Assembly: GCA_001838165.1 (NCBI GenBank)
Contig: KV835854.1
Location: forward strand, 62,001-126,000
Source of the DNA: Actinomyces sp. HMSC035G02
Lineage (GTDB): Bacteria > Actinomycetota > Actinomycetes > Actinomycetales > Actinomycetaceae
Direction of reading: 5' to 3'
Length of the DNA: 64,000 nucleotides
Made by a program: the position numbers and the translations under genes. Positions 28,301-35,175 of the stretch are shown in pieces. Position 1 is the first letter of the stretch. Every line of letters starts with the position of its first letter. The notes beneath the pieces were generated by a model. That model did not search any database and was not told the origin of the DNA. It saw only the letters and a list, made by a program, of their open reading frames with translations.

Positions 28301-28619
28301 CGTGTCCACCTCCGTGGACGCCGCCGAGGGCCAGGTCGCGGACGTGCTCGCCTCGGGCACCTTCGTCGTGCTCGATACGGAGCTGACCCCCGAGCTCGAG
28401 GCCGAGGGCTACGCCCGCGACGTCGTGCGTGCCGTTCAGGACGAGCGTAAGAACGCCGGCCTGCACATCGCGGACCGCATCGACCTGTCGCTGACGGTGC
28501 CCTCCGATCACGTGGCTGACGTGGAGACCTGGCGCGACATGATCGCCGCCGAGACCCTCGCTCTGTCGCTGACGGTCGAGGCCGGCGACAAGCTCGCGGT
28601 GAGCGTCGCCAAGCACTGA
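25344..28619 (+). CDS. ileS: Isoleucyl-tRNA synthetase
   Basis: Charges tRNA-Ile. The 1091-residue class I synthetase has the HIGH-type motif as PHYGH in [13 protein letters not shown] near residue 65 and LKMSKSLRN near residue 652. [11 protein letters not shown] of the editing domain lies at about 250. The length and layout match the long eukaryote-like IleS type of many actinobacteria, with no terminal zinc finger visible. ATG 25344 follows the GAGGA site that the T-box hairpin hides. A strong hairpin ends the transcript. folC, which often lies close by, is 6.5 kb away here. Confidence 0.97.
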   Translation: MTKHGFYPRHRQDEVDPSPSFPTMEEGTLAFWASDDTFRKSIEMRDAGEHGSNEFVFYDGPPFANGLPHYGHLLTGYVKDVVGRYQTMKGHRVERRFGWDTHGLPAELEAQRQLGIEDVTEITREGGVGIEAFNAACRSSVLRYTKEWEEYVTRQARWVDFEHDYKTLDMSYTESVLWAFKQLYDKGLAYQGHRVLPYCWNDRTPLSNHELKMDDDVYQDRTDNTVTVGLRLETKLREDSARPELALIWTTTPWTLPSNSAVAVGPQIEYSLVEVASDHAGNLAGERVLIATDLIPSYAKELGEDPTVVATYKGHELVGIHYHPIYDYFDTPERRAEGGAPGPNGWSIIAADYVTTTDGTGLVHQAPAFGEDDMWTCMEYGIGLVMPVDEGGVFTSEVPDYEGMQIFDANRYVVADLREQGGPIARRAPEIRAVLVREKSYVHSYPHCWRCRKPLMYKAVSSWFVRVTQIRDRMVELNQEITWTPAHTKDGIFGKWLEGARDWSISRNRFWGAPIPVWVSDDPAYPRTDVYGSIAELEADFGVKVTDFHRPFIDQLTRPNPDDPTGKSTMRRISDVFDCWFESGSMPFAQVHYPFENQEWFENHYPGDFIVEYIGQTRGWFYTLHVLATALFDRPAFRSCVSHGIVLGDDGLKMSKSLRNYPDVAEVFNKYGSDAMRWFLMSSPVVRGGNLIVKEESIRDTVRQVLLPIWNTYYFFTLYAGACNKGEGYEASRIDLSSPEAVAALAQMDRYLLAHTRTLAEDVRGALDGYDVAGACEAIRDYLDVLTNWYVRTQRQRFWDEDGAAFDTLYTALVTLMELAAPLLPLLSEEIWRGLTGGESVHLVDFPVIDEAVDAPELVAAMDEVRSIVSAAHALRKTHQLRVRQPLASLLVVSENFAALEPFADLIASEVNVKSVVFSAPQDSGLSVRTELALNPRAFDPAVRKLTSQLFKAQKSGEWEVVDGECRFASVELDGAPLVLTGDMFSVSTSVDAAEGQVADVLASGTFVVLDTELTPELEAEGYARDVVRAVQDERKNAGLHIADRIDLSLTVPSDHVADVETWRDMIAAETLALSLTVEAGDKLAVSVAKH

Positions 28620-28633
28620 GTGCTGTTACTGAG

Positions 28634-28667
28634 GCGGGCGGGCTGCGCGAAAGCGCGGCCCGCCCGC
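28634..28667 (+). terminator. Terminator of ileS
   Basis: GCGGGCGGGC (28634-28643) pairs with GCCCGCCCGC (28658-28667), continued by GCGC/GCGC around a GAAA tetraloop, followed by TTCTC. Confidence 0.8.
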
Positions 28668-28704
28668 TTCTCTATCCGTGGATACCTCGGTCGAAAACGT
28701 GCGA

Positions 28705-31518
28705 TCAGCTGTCTGTCGCCGTCATCTCCTGGTAGCGCTTGAAGAGGAGCGCGAGGCGTTCCTCGTTGGTCTCCAGGGCCTTCTTTGCTCCGAATGCGCG
28801 GTCGGCCGCTCGATCGAGGACGCGGTGGGCCTTGAGCAGGCTCGGTGCCATCGCCAGCGGGTTGTACATGTCGGCCAGGCTCACCCCAGGCTGCTCGGCG
28901 CGAGCCTCCAGGACCCCCTGGCCGGCCGCGATGATTTCGGCGCGCTGCTTGTCCGATACCGCGGGTAGCGGCAGGGTGTTCCAGACGATCTTGTTCGAGA
29001 AGTTGAGATCCGACTTCATGTGTCCGCCGACAGCGCGCTGCCACGTAATGAACATCGAGGAGCTAATAATTGCGAAGAGGAAGCCATCGGGGTCAATTGC
29101 TGTATAAAGCTTGTTGCCGGCAATAACCTTTTTGTCGAGATATGCCACGGTGTAGAACTCACGTGTCTCAGCAACAACACTTGGTATAGCAAGATAACGT
29201 TCAGAGGGCTGGCGAATCTCTTGAAAAAGATATGGAGTGTTTGCGCTTTCACGAGTTGCCTTCTTGTCCGACGCATTTCTCTTTTTTTGGCAGGCTTGCA
29301 CTCGCGCATATAGTAGTGAACTCATCTTGATGTCGCGAGGATCGAAATCGCTCTCCGCCATCCACAGACACCAACGATCGAGTCCTTGAATCATGTCTCG
29401 GCCCATGCGGAAGGGGCGCAGATACTTCGCCGCGATCGGGTCGGCCGCGACTTGCGGATAGTCCTTCGCTTCAACGATGAGGTTACCGCCGTCAGTAGGC
29501 TGCGATCCACGTAGTACGGGTGTGACGGAAGATGAAATTGGATGCGTTTGTGGTTCGAGGAAGATATCAGGTCCCTCGACCAGGTAGGGGTTTATGTGCT
29601 TGACCGGCAGCGCCTCGGGCTGTGCCTTGAGGCTCGAATACGTGAAGAGCACGGGACGCGCCTTCTCGTGTGGCGCTCCCCGGTCGAAGCCCGTGATCAC
29701 GCAGTGGACGGCGGCGGCCCCCGGCGCCTCGGACGTCCACGCGAAGGTCTGGTGCGCGAAACGAATCCTCCAGCCCCCTTCGAGCAGGGGCCGGAAGAGG
29801 GAAGCGACGGGTGCGCCCTGCGCGATCGAGTTGGTCGAGACGAAGGCGAAGCGACCGCCCCGTGGAACTGACTGGAAGTACTGGGAGGCCTTGATGAACC
29901 AGCCGGTCACGTAGTCCAGGTATCCGTTGTAAGCCTGTCCCCACACCAAGCGGAGATCTGCTCTCTGATTTGTAGATCGTTTTGACTGCCCAATAAAGGG
30001 AGGATTTCCCACGATCCTTACAGACGGAGTAGGCGGACATAGCTTCGTCCAATCTTCACGCAGTGCATTCCCGATCGTGATGTGGGCGGACGTGCTGAGG
30101 GGAAGGATCGAGGGGGCCTGGCCGAGGAGGCGCTCCATCTCGCGATTCGCCTGGTGGTGAGCGAGGTGCAGGGCGGTTTGCGCGATGCGGGCCGGCCACT
30201 CTTCGATCTCGATGCCGAAAAAGTGGTCGAGCTGAACAGCGATGTCGGTGTTTTCTCCGCGGTCTTCGAAGAACATCGTCGCCTGGAACTCGTCGTTATT
30301 CTTGCGGGCGAGCTCCAGCTCCCGGATACGTACCAGGATCTCGGTGTCTAGGTGGCGCAGCTCTCGGTAGGCGACGACCAGGAAGTTGCCGCATCCGCAG
30401 GCGGGATCCATGATCCGTAGCTCGCCGAGCTCTTTCCGTAGGTTCTTGAGGTTGCTGAGATCGTGCGTGTGTTCTGCGAAACGTTCACGCAGGTCGTCGA
30501 GGAAGAGCGGGCCAAGGGTCTTCAGGATGTTCGTCTCGCTCGTGTAGTGCTCGCCGAGCTCGCGTCGGGCCTTGGGGGACTTGACGGCCTGGAAGAGCGA
30601 TCCGAAGACGGCGGGGCTGATGCCCGACCAGTCGAAGGCGCACGCTCGCATGAGTTCCTCTCTCATTTCGAGAGAGAAGCTGGGGATGCTGAGGGGCTCC
30701 GCGAAGATTCCGCCGTTCACGTAGGGGAAACGCGCAATCAGCTCGTCCAAGGTCGACTGACGGCGCTCTACGGGGGTGTTCAGGGTCTGGTAGAGGAGCG
30801 CGAGCTGTGCGCCGAGGTCGCTGCCGTCCTCACGGGTCCTGGAGTCGAGAAAATCGGCGAACAGGTCGCGTTCCCACAGGCCCGCGTCGTCACCGTAGAG
30901 GCAAAAGAGGGTGCGGATGAGGAAGATGGAGGCCTCGTGATCGCTGTAGCCCGACCCGTCCAGGGCCTCGTAGAGGTCGGCCATGACGCGGGCGGCCCGA
31001 ATCGAGGCCTCCTCCTGCTCGCGTGAACCGACCTGGACCATGCCGTAGCCGGCGAGGAACTTCAGGTCGTCGACGTGATCAGGGAGCTTGGCGAGTTCAA
31101 ACTCCGTGTGCCCTGAATCTATGCCGTCATCAGTCGTCATGTTGTGGTCGAGATCGACGATCCGGATGCGGCGGAAGTCGCTGATGATGAGGAGGCGTGG
31201 AGTCTCGACGTCTGCGAGGTCGTGGATGTAATCGAGAGCCTGTTCCTCGGCCTTGTTGAGGTCCTTCCCCGCGGACTTCATCTCGATGAGTGCTTTGCCG
31301 GGGATGAGAGCGTCGATGTATCCCTGGCGCCCCGTCGATGCACGGTTTGAGCGCCTCTCGTAGGAAATCGCTTTGCGCTTGGTGATGCCGAAACACTTCA
31401 TGAGTTCGCGCATGAACTCGTGTCCGTCCTGCTTCTCATCCCCTACACAATCGCTCCAGTCGTATGCGAACTTCACGCACCTTTCGCGGATGGCGTTAAT
31501 CGAGAGCGTTGCGGGCAC
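28705..31518 (-). CDS. MmeI-like type IIL restriction-modification enzyme (fused nuclease and adenine methyltransferase)
   Basis: A 937-residue single-chain enzyme with the domain order of MmeI. The N-terminal nuclease has D69, E79 and K81 in the D-x9-ExK spacing, nearly the same positions as in MmeI. A helical spacer follows. The methyltransferase has MDPACGCGNFLVVAYRELR near 372 (SAM binding) and GNPPFIGQ near 505, which marks an N6-adenine methylase. The target-recognition part is at about 620-830, then a C-terminal segment with YNPLAMAPSLLKAHRVLDRAADR. All catalytic motifs look intact, so the system should be active. The stretch at about 29040-29330, inside the recognition region, is clearly AT-richer than its surroundings, fitting exchange of specificity modules. 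RBS AGGAG precedes ATG 31518. Confidence 0.9.
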   Translation of the reverse strand: MPATLSINAIRERCVKFAYDWSDCVGDEKQDGHEFMRELMKCFGITKRKAISYERRSNRASTGRQGYIDALIPGKALIEMKSAGKDLNKAEEQALDYIHDLADVETPRLLIISDFRRIRIVDLDHNMTTDDGIDSGHTEFELAKLPDHVDDLKFLAGYGMVQVGSREQEEASIRAARVMADLYEALDGSGYSDHEASIFLIRTLFCLYGDDAGLWERDLFADFLDSRTREDGSDLGAQLALLYQTLNTPVERRQSTLDELIARFPYVNGGIFAEPLSIPSFSLEMREELMRACAFDWSGISPAVFGSLFQAVKSPKARRELGEHYTSETNILKTLGPLFLDDLRERFAEHTHDLSNLKNLRKELGELRIMDPACGCGNFLVVAYRELRHLDTEILVRIRELELARKNNDEFQATMFFEDRGENTDIAVQLDHFFGIEIEEWPARIAQTALHLAHHQANREMERLLGQAPSILPLSTSAHITIGNALREDWTKLCPPTPSVRIVGNPPFIGQSKRSTNQRADLRLVWGQAYNGYLDYVTGWFIKASQYFQSVPRGGRFAFVSTNSIAQGAPVASLFRPLLEGGWRIRFAHQTFAWTSEAPGAAAVHCVITGFDRGAPHEKARPVLFTYSSLKAQPEALPVKHINPYLVEGPDIFLEPQTHPISSSVTPVLRGSQPTDGGNLIVEAKDYPQVAADPIAAKYLRPFRMGRDMIQGLDRWCLWMAESDFDPRDIKMSSLLYARVQACQKKRNASDKKATRESANTPYLFQEIRQPSERYLAIPSVVAETREFYTVAYLDKKVIAGNKLYTAIDPDGFLFAIISSSMFITWQRAVGGHMKSDLNFSNKIVWNTLPLPAVSDKQRAEIIAAGQGVLEARAEQPGVSLADMYNPLAMAPSLLKAHRVLDRAADRAFGAKKALETNEERLALLFKRYQEMTATDS

Positions 31519-31579
31519 GGGCGACTCCTGGTTGTCGATTGAAAGGGCGCGAGTGGGGCTCGGGGCCGATTACTTGCTC

Positions 31580-31585
31580 AGTATA
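31580..31585 (-). promoter_or_regulatory. Candidate -10 of the restriction-modification gene
   Basis: TATACT on the reverse strand lies about 60 bases upstream of ATG 31518. No good -35 was seen at 17 bases. The 290 bases between 31519 and 31808 hold no convincing gene. Confidence 0.35.
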
Positions 31586-31808
31586 TCTAGGCTTGACAGT
31601 TCGTATGTATCCGACGCGACTAGAAGTCGCTGTTTCTGCGATCTCAGCCGACTTGCGTCGAAACGCGCGCGATATCTCTTGTTTGAGCACATCGGTGCCC
31701 ATTTAGACATGCTGAGCGTGCAGCGTATTGCCAGGACGTCTCAGGGGTGTGCCCTCCTGACGTGCCTCGTTGCTCGCCGCGTATGGAGAAGGAAAGACCA
31801 GCTCATTC

Positions 31809-32384
31809 CTAGTAGGAGTCGTCGGTCGGCAGCTTCACGCCCGCGTGGTGTAGGCGCTCCAGGTGTGGCTCGACAGAGGAGAGATACGGAGAGAGGACAG
31901 GATTCGCGTCCGGGTCCATGAAGGACTCGAGGTAGTCCTCCAGTGGGAACTGAGTGGCGAAGAGCGTCTGACGCAGCTCGAGGCTGTTGACCGACTCGAC
32001 GACCATCGTCGGGTCGGCGGCGCTCGTGTATCGCTTGACCCGCGGCCACCGCGTGTCCGTGATCGTCCACTGCTGCGCAGAGGGAGCCTCACTCGGGATC
32101 ACGATGGGACGCTGGCGCAGCCGTGCCCGACGCAGCGCACCGACCTGCGTGATCAGCACGTAGCTGGCCAGCGTCTCGTTGCGCGTGTCCATGGTGAACC
32201 GTCTGCTCGGACGGCGTTCGGACCAGCTAAAGCGGTAGTAGCCCGACATCTCCCAGGCGGTGAAAAAATCGGTGTTGTAGCTCGAGAAGGAATACCCGTA
32301 TCCGTACCCGTCCTGAAAGTCGGCTTTAGCGACGGAAGTATCCGAACAGATCTTGCCAATTAATTCTTCCAATTTCTCCAACAT
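31809..32384 (-). CDS. Possible immunity protein (Imm61-like), last gene of the island cluster
   Basis: A 191-residue protein that I can only place tentatively. ATG 32384 has a strong AAGGAG site and lies 59 bases inside the previous gene, so the two are tightly coupled. The segment GYYRFSWSERRPSRRFTMDTRNETLASYVL with RRARLRQRPIVIP recalls the Imm61-type immunity fold, in which short strands with conserved W/R residues precede a helix and an R-LP motif. No signal peptide or membrane segment is visible. A toxin/immunity pair with the preceding gene would explain the overlap. The assignment is by eye and could be wrong. Confidence 0.45.
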   Translation of the reverse strand: MLEKLEELIGKICSDTSVAKADFQDGYGYGYSFSSYNTDFFTAWEMSGYYRFSWSERRPSRRFTMDTRNETLASYVLITQVGALRRARLRQRPIVIPSEAPSAQQWTITDTRWPRVKRYTSAADPTMVVESVNSLELRQTLFATQFPLEDYLESFMDPDANPVLSPYLSSVEPHLERLHHAGVKLPTDDSY

Positions 32385-33036
32385 GCTCGGAGACTCCTTC
32401 GATGATGTTCTGCGTGATGAGCTCGTCGATCGTCATGGGCGCCCATCCGCCGATGAAGACCTTCTCGAGGATGCGCACCTGCGGGATTTGCCCGTGGGAA
32501 CCCATGTCCTTGTCGAGCAGGCAGATCTCGATGGCGACGTCCTCAGGCAACGGGTTATCGGTGAAACGGAACTGACGGTACAGCTCGTTGTAGTTGGCGG
32601 GTGGACCCGATCGGAACTCCGAGGGAAAGATCAACCCCTTGATGATGGGCGTCAGGTTGCGCGCCCCGACGTGCCCGATGTGGTCCAGGCCGTCGATGTC
32701 GAAGGCTTCGATGAACTCGTCCTTGTTGCGGAAATAGCGGTTGGTTCCCGGGATTTCGCCGTGGTCGCGGTCGTCGCGCCATACGGGGCAGATTGTTCCT
32801 GGCTGCGAGAAACGCGAGCGCATCCAGTCGGCCGTCGACCGAATGTACGGGTCGGTTCCTTTGGCCATCTGGAGTTCCATGGCGCCGGTTACGTCAGCTC
32901 CGCACCGGTAGCGCTCTCCGAGGCCCTGCGCCGCATTGGGCAGCACGTCGCCGGGGCCGGGTCCACGCGTGGGAAAAATGTGTGTCTGATGGACAGTGCG
33001 CTGGGCTTCGCCGGGGGAAGGAGTCTCTAGTTGCAT
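32326..33036 (-). CDS. Possible TNT-like toxin domain protein
   Basis: A 236-residue protein. The first 55 residues are Pro/Gly-rich and look disordered; the folded part runs from about TDPYIRSTADW to the end. LDHIGHVGARNL, SEFRSGPPANYNELYRQFRF, PLPEDVAIEI and, near the end, PMTIDELI resemble in order and spacing the segments of the tuberculosis necrotizing toxin (TNT) NAD-glycohydrolase fold, but identity is low and no catalytic residue can be asserted. ATG 33036 starts inside the end of the preceding gene (10-base overlap) behind GAGGAG. There is no signal peptide. It could equally be an unrelated accessory protein. Confidence 0.4.
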   Translation of the reverse strand: MQLETPSPGEAQRTVHQTHIFPTRGPGPGDVLPNAAQGLGERYRCGADVTGAMELQMAKGTDPYIRSTADWMRSRFSQPGTICPVWRDDRDHGEIPGTNRYFRNKDEFIEAFDIDGLDHIGHVGARNLTPIIKGLIFPSEFRSGPPANYNELYRQFRFTDNPLPEDVAIEICLLDKDMGSHGQIPQVRILEKVFIGGWAPMTIDELITQNIIEGVSEHVGEIGRINWQDLFGYFRR

Positions 33037-33797
33037 CGGAACTCACTCCTCTTTCTCGGTGCAGGCGTGGGGGAGGGGATCGGTGGGGCCGGGGCCTCGC
33101 TCGGCGGGAGAGGAATCGGTGGTTCGGCGGCCGGCGGCGGGGGAATCGGTGGTTCAGCGGACGAGGCCTCGGCTGCTTGATCCTCCTGCGCGCTCTCCGC
33201 GGTTGCGTCCTCGGGCTCACTGTCGCCGGGCGCCTCCACCTCCTCGCCGTCTCCGGTGTCTACGGTCTGCTCACCGTTGCCGGTGTCCTCGGTCTGCTCG
33301 GCATCGTCGGTGGGGTTTGCCGCTTTCTCTCCGGTCTCCTCGGACTCCTTCTCCTCTCCGCCCTCGTCGGTTTCTTCGGAGGTTTTTTCCTTGACGGGTG
33401 CTGGCACGGGCTCCTGGTACATCGCCAGCTCGATAGCGTCGACGATCGGGCCCACGATCTTGTTGAACCCCTCGTAGTCGAGGTCGCGCAGGTCGTCGTT
33501 GCCGCACCGAATACGCAGGTTGATGAAGTGCACCTGGTTGTAGAAGATGATGAGCATCGGTTCTTTGACGACCACGGACTCGCCGCCGATCCCGATGTTG
33601 CCAGCCTCGGGGATGGAGAGCACGTCCTCGCGCGACTTGAGCTTGATGGAGTGATCGTCCACGAAGATCGTGATGTCCGCAAAATACTCGAAGGCGGCGT
33701 AGACCGCCTGGAGCATCATCTCCCACGAGACTCGGTTTGTGAGGGTAAAGGTGGACAGGAGCCAGCCGCCATCCTCGTGATGCCCTTCCAGGTGCAT
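33027..33797 (-). CDS. Island protein of unknown family with proline-rich tail (paralogue of the upstream gene)
   Basis: 256 residues from ATG 33797 (AGAGGA upstream). The first about 130 residues form a domain shared with the upstream gene: a WLLSTFTLTNRVSWEMMLQAV start, a DHSIKLKSREDVLSIPEA turn, PMLIIFYNQVHFINLRI and DYEGFNKIVGPIVDAIELAMY. The rest is a long Glu/Thr/Asp-rich linker ending in PPIPPPPAAEPPIPLPP and a basic RKRSEFRCN tail. The layout (domain plus long Pro-rich linker, directly before a putative toxin) suggests a delivery or adaptor role, but that is inference. The family is not recognised. Confidence 0.6.
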   Translation of the reverse strand: MHLEGHHEDGGWLLSTFTLTNRVSWEMMLQAVYAAFEYFADITIFVDDHSIKLKSREDVLSIPEAGNIGIGGESVVVKEPMLIIFYNQVHFINLRIRCGNDDLRDLDYEGFNKIVGPIVDAIELAMYQEPVPAPVKEKTSEETDEGGEEKESEETGEKAANPTDDAEQTEDTGNGEQTVDTGDGEEVEAPGDSEPEDATAESAQEDQAAEASSAEPPIPPPPAAEPPIPLPPSEAPAPPIPSPTPAPRKRSEFRCN

Positions 33798-33835
33798 GCC
33801 TGTGTTCCTCTCGCTTCCGGGGGTGCGTGCGGGGC

Positions 33836-34246
33836 TCAGCCCTTCGGCAGCGTGGCCGGCGGGACGTGCATCATGATCTCGATGGAGTCCATGAACTGGC
33901 ACATCGACTTGTTGAACTTCTCGTAGTCGGTGGTCTGGAATTCCTCGTTCACCCGGCCGATCGCGACGTTGATAAACGGCCTCTGGTTGAAGAAGGTCAG
34001 CATGATCGGCGCCTTGAGGATGGGCGACATACCTCGGATCATGACGCTGGAAGCCTCGGGAATGGCCAGCAGATCCTCGGGAGCGGAGAAGTGGAGAGGC
34101 TCGCCGTCGACCTGCACCTCCGCGTCCTCGATGTAGGGGTAGACCCCGCGCACGCCCTGGATCAGTTTCTCCCACGGCACGCGATACGTGAGGTTGAAGC
34201 TGGATCGGATCCAGCCCGGTTCTTCGGTGAGACCTGCCAGCAGCAT
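33836..34246 (-). CDS. Island protein of unknown family, first gene of the cluster
   Basis: 136 residues from ATG 34246, with AAGGA six bases upstream. It consists only of the domain seen in the next gene: WIRSSFNLTYRVPWEKLIQGV, EPLHFSAPEDLLAIPEA, PIMLTFFNQRPFINVAIG and DYEKFNKSMCQFMDSIEIMM align in order with that protein. The two are therefore tandem duplicates, one with and one without a linker. No signal peptide, membrane segment or catalytic motif was seen. It opens a four-gene reverse-strand cluster. TAGGAT at 34290-34295 on the reverse strand is a possible -10. Confidence 0.6.
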   Translation of the reverse strand: MLLAGLTEEPGWIRSSFNLTYRVPWEKLIQGVRGVYPYIEDAEVQVDGEPLHFSAPEDLLAIPEASSVMIRGMSPILKAPIMLTFFNQRPFINVAIGRVNEEFQTTDYEKFNKSMCQFMDSIEIMMHVPPATLPKG

Positions 34247-34424
34247 GGGGAATCCTTCGCGTCATTGAGGATGTCTGTGTGGTCGGCATCCTATCAGAGC
34301 GGGTGGCTGGCTGATCGCAAGGGAAACATCGAGGGGAACATGCGGTGTGACCAGCCCCGGCTGCGTCGTCATCGATGAGAGGAAGGAGCGCATAACGCGG
34401 CGCAGCCGGCGGATGCCCTCACGC

Positions 34425-34540
34425 GGATAGGTTATGAGCATCTGGATAGGTTATGAGCATCTGGATAGGTTAATAACCTATCCGGAAGTGCGTAACCTAT
34501 CCGGAAGTGCGCAACCTATCCGGAAGTGCGCAACGTATCC
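34425..34540. repeat. 19-bp periodic GGATAGG array with central palindrome (copy 1)
   Basis: GGATAGGTTA occurs in forward orientation at 34425, 34444 and 34463, exactly 19 bp apart, with spacer TGAGCATCT. The third copy runs into a reverse copy, making a 21-bp perfect palindrome at 34463-34483. Reverse copies, AACCTATCC, then follow at 19-bp period ending at 34502, 34521 and 34540 (the last with one mismatch), with spacer GGAAGTGCG. The array fills the gap between the L7/L12-like gene and the four-gene island. The remainder of 34247-34568 holds no gene that I can see. Confidence 0.85.
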
Positions 34541-34568
34541 GCATGAGCGAGCGTCACCGGGAAAACGG

Positions 34569-34943
34569 TCACCTATTTGCCGACCCTCTGCGGGCGGCGT
34601 CGATCGCTGCCTTCGCCGTCTTCAGGCCGACGCCGGTGCGGTCCCGGTAGGCCTTGACGGCGTAGAGAGTCCTGCCCTCGGCGATCATCTGGAGTTCGGC
34701 TGCGCTCAGCTCTGGGAACGAGGCCGTGGCCGGGTTGGCTGCACCGGCTGGAAAGGCGGGACCTGAAGTCTGCGGGACCGCTGCCTCGGGAGAGGGGAAG
34801 GATGATCCGGCGAGTGCCGTGACCCCCGCGTCCGCGTAGGCCGCGCGCAGGCGCGCCTCCAGGGTTGCGACCTGCTCCTTGAGCCGAGAGTTTTCGGCGC
34901 GCAGCTCTTCGATTTCGCTGGCCTGACCAAACCACTTACCCAC
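34569..34943 (-). CDS. Coiled-coil protein with L7/L12 C-terminal-like domain
   Basis: 124 residues. The start is GTG 34943 with AGGAGG six bases upstream, giving MGKWFGQASEIEELRAENS. Residues 8-36 form a coiled coil (EELRAENSRLKEQVATLEARL). An Ala/Pro/Ser linker follows. The last 40 residues, IAEGRTLYAVKAYRDRTGVGLKTAKAAIDAARRG, resemble the C-terminal domain of ribosomal protein L7/L12, where IKxVRExTGLGLKEAKxxVD is conserved. It is not the ribosomal stalk protein, because the N-terminal dimerisation domain is absent. Stand-alone L12-like domains occur in small actinobacterial proteins of unknown role. Confidence 0.7.
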   Translation of the reverse strand: MGKWFGQASEIEELRAENSRLKEQVATLEARLRAAYADAGVTALAGSSFPSPEAAVPQTSGPAFPAGAANPATASFPELSAAELQMIAEGRTLYAVKAYRDRTGVGLKTAKAAIDAARRGSANR

Positions 34944-35175
34944 GTGTTGCCTCCTGAAATGGATCATCGTGAAGGCTTTCATTCTATCTGTCTGCGCCGG
35001 CGCGGTGACGGCGAGCACGCTGCGGCGAATGTGGGAGTTTGGGGGTACCCCGCCCCGGCCTCGTCGATGACGACGCGCGACCAGTGCGCGCCAACGCGCC
35101 GTGACCGGCTGAACAAGCCGCCCGAAGCACACGGCCCGGTAAAATAGCGGAGACACTGCGAGCAGCGGAGGAAAC

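Noticed and set aside
25146..28616. Very long reverse reading frame opposite ileS
   Set aside because: Complete shadow of ileS and the T-box leader; no domain, no ribosome binding site.
31496..31702. 68-residue reverse frame before the restriction-modification gene (MGTDVLKQEIS start)
   Set aside because: Looked like a possible controller protein, but has no ribosome binding site, overlaps the enzyme start and lacks a helix-turn-helix.
34425..34540. CRISPR array
   Set aside because: Repeats are 10 bp with 9-bp constant spacers, in both orientations, and there are no cas genes.
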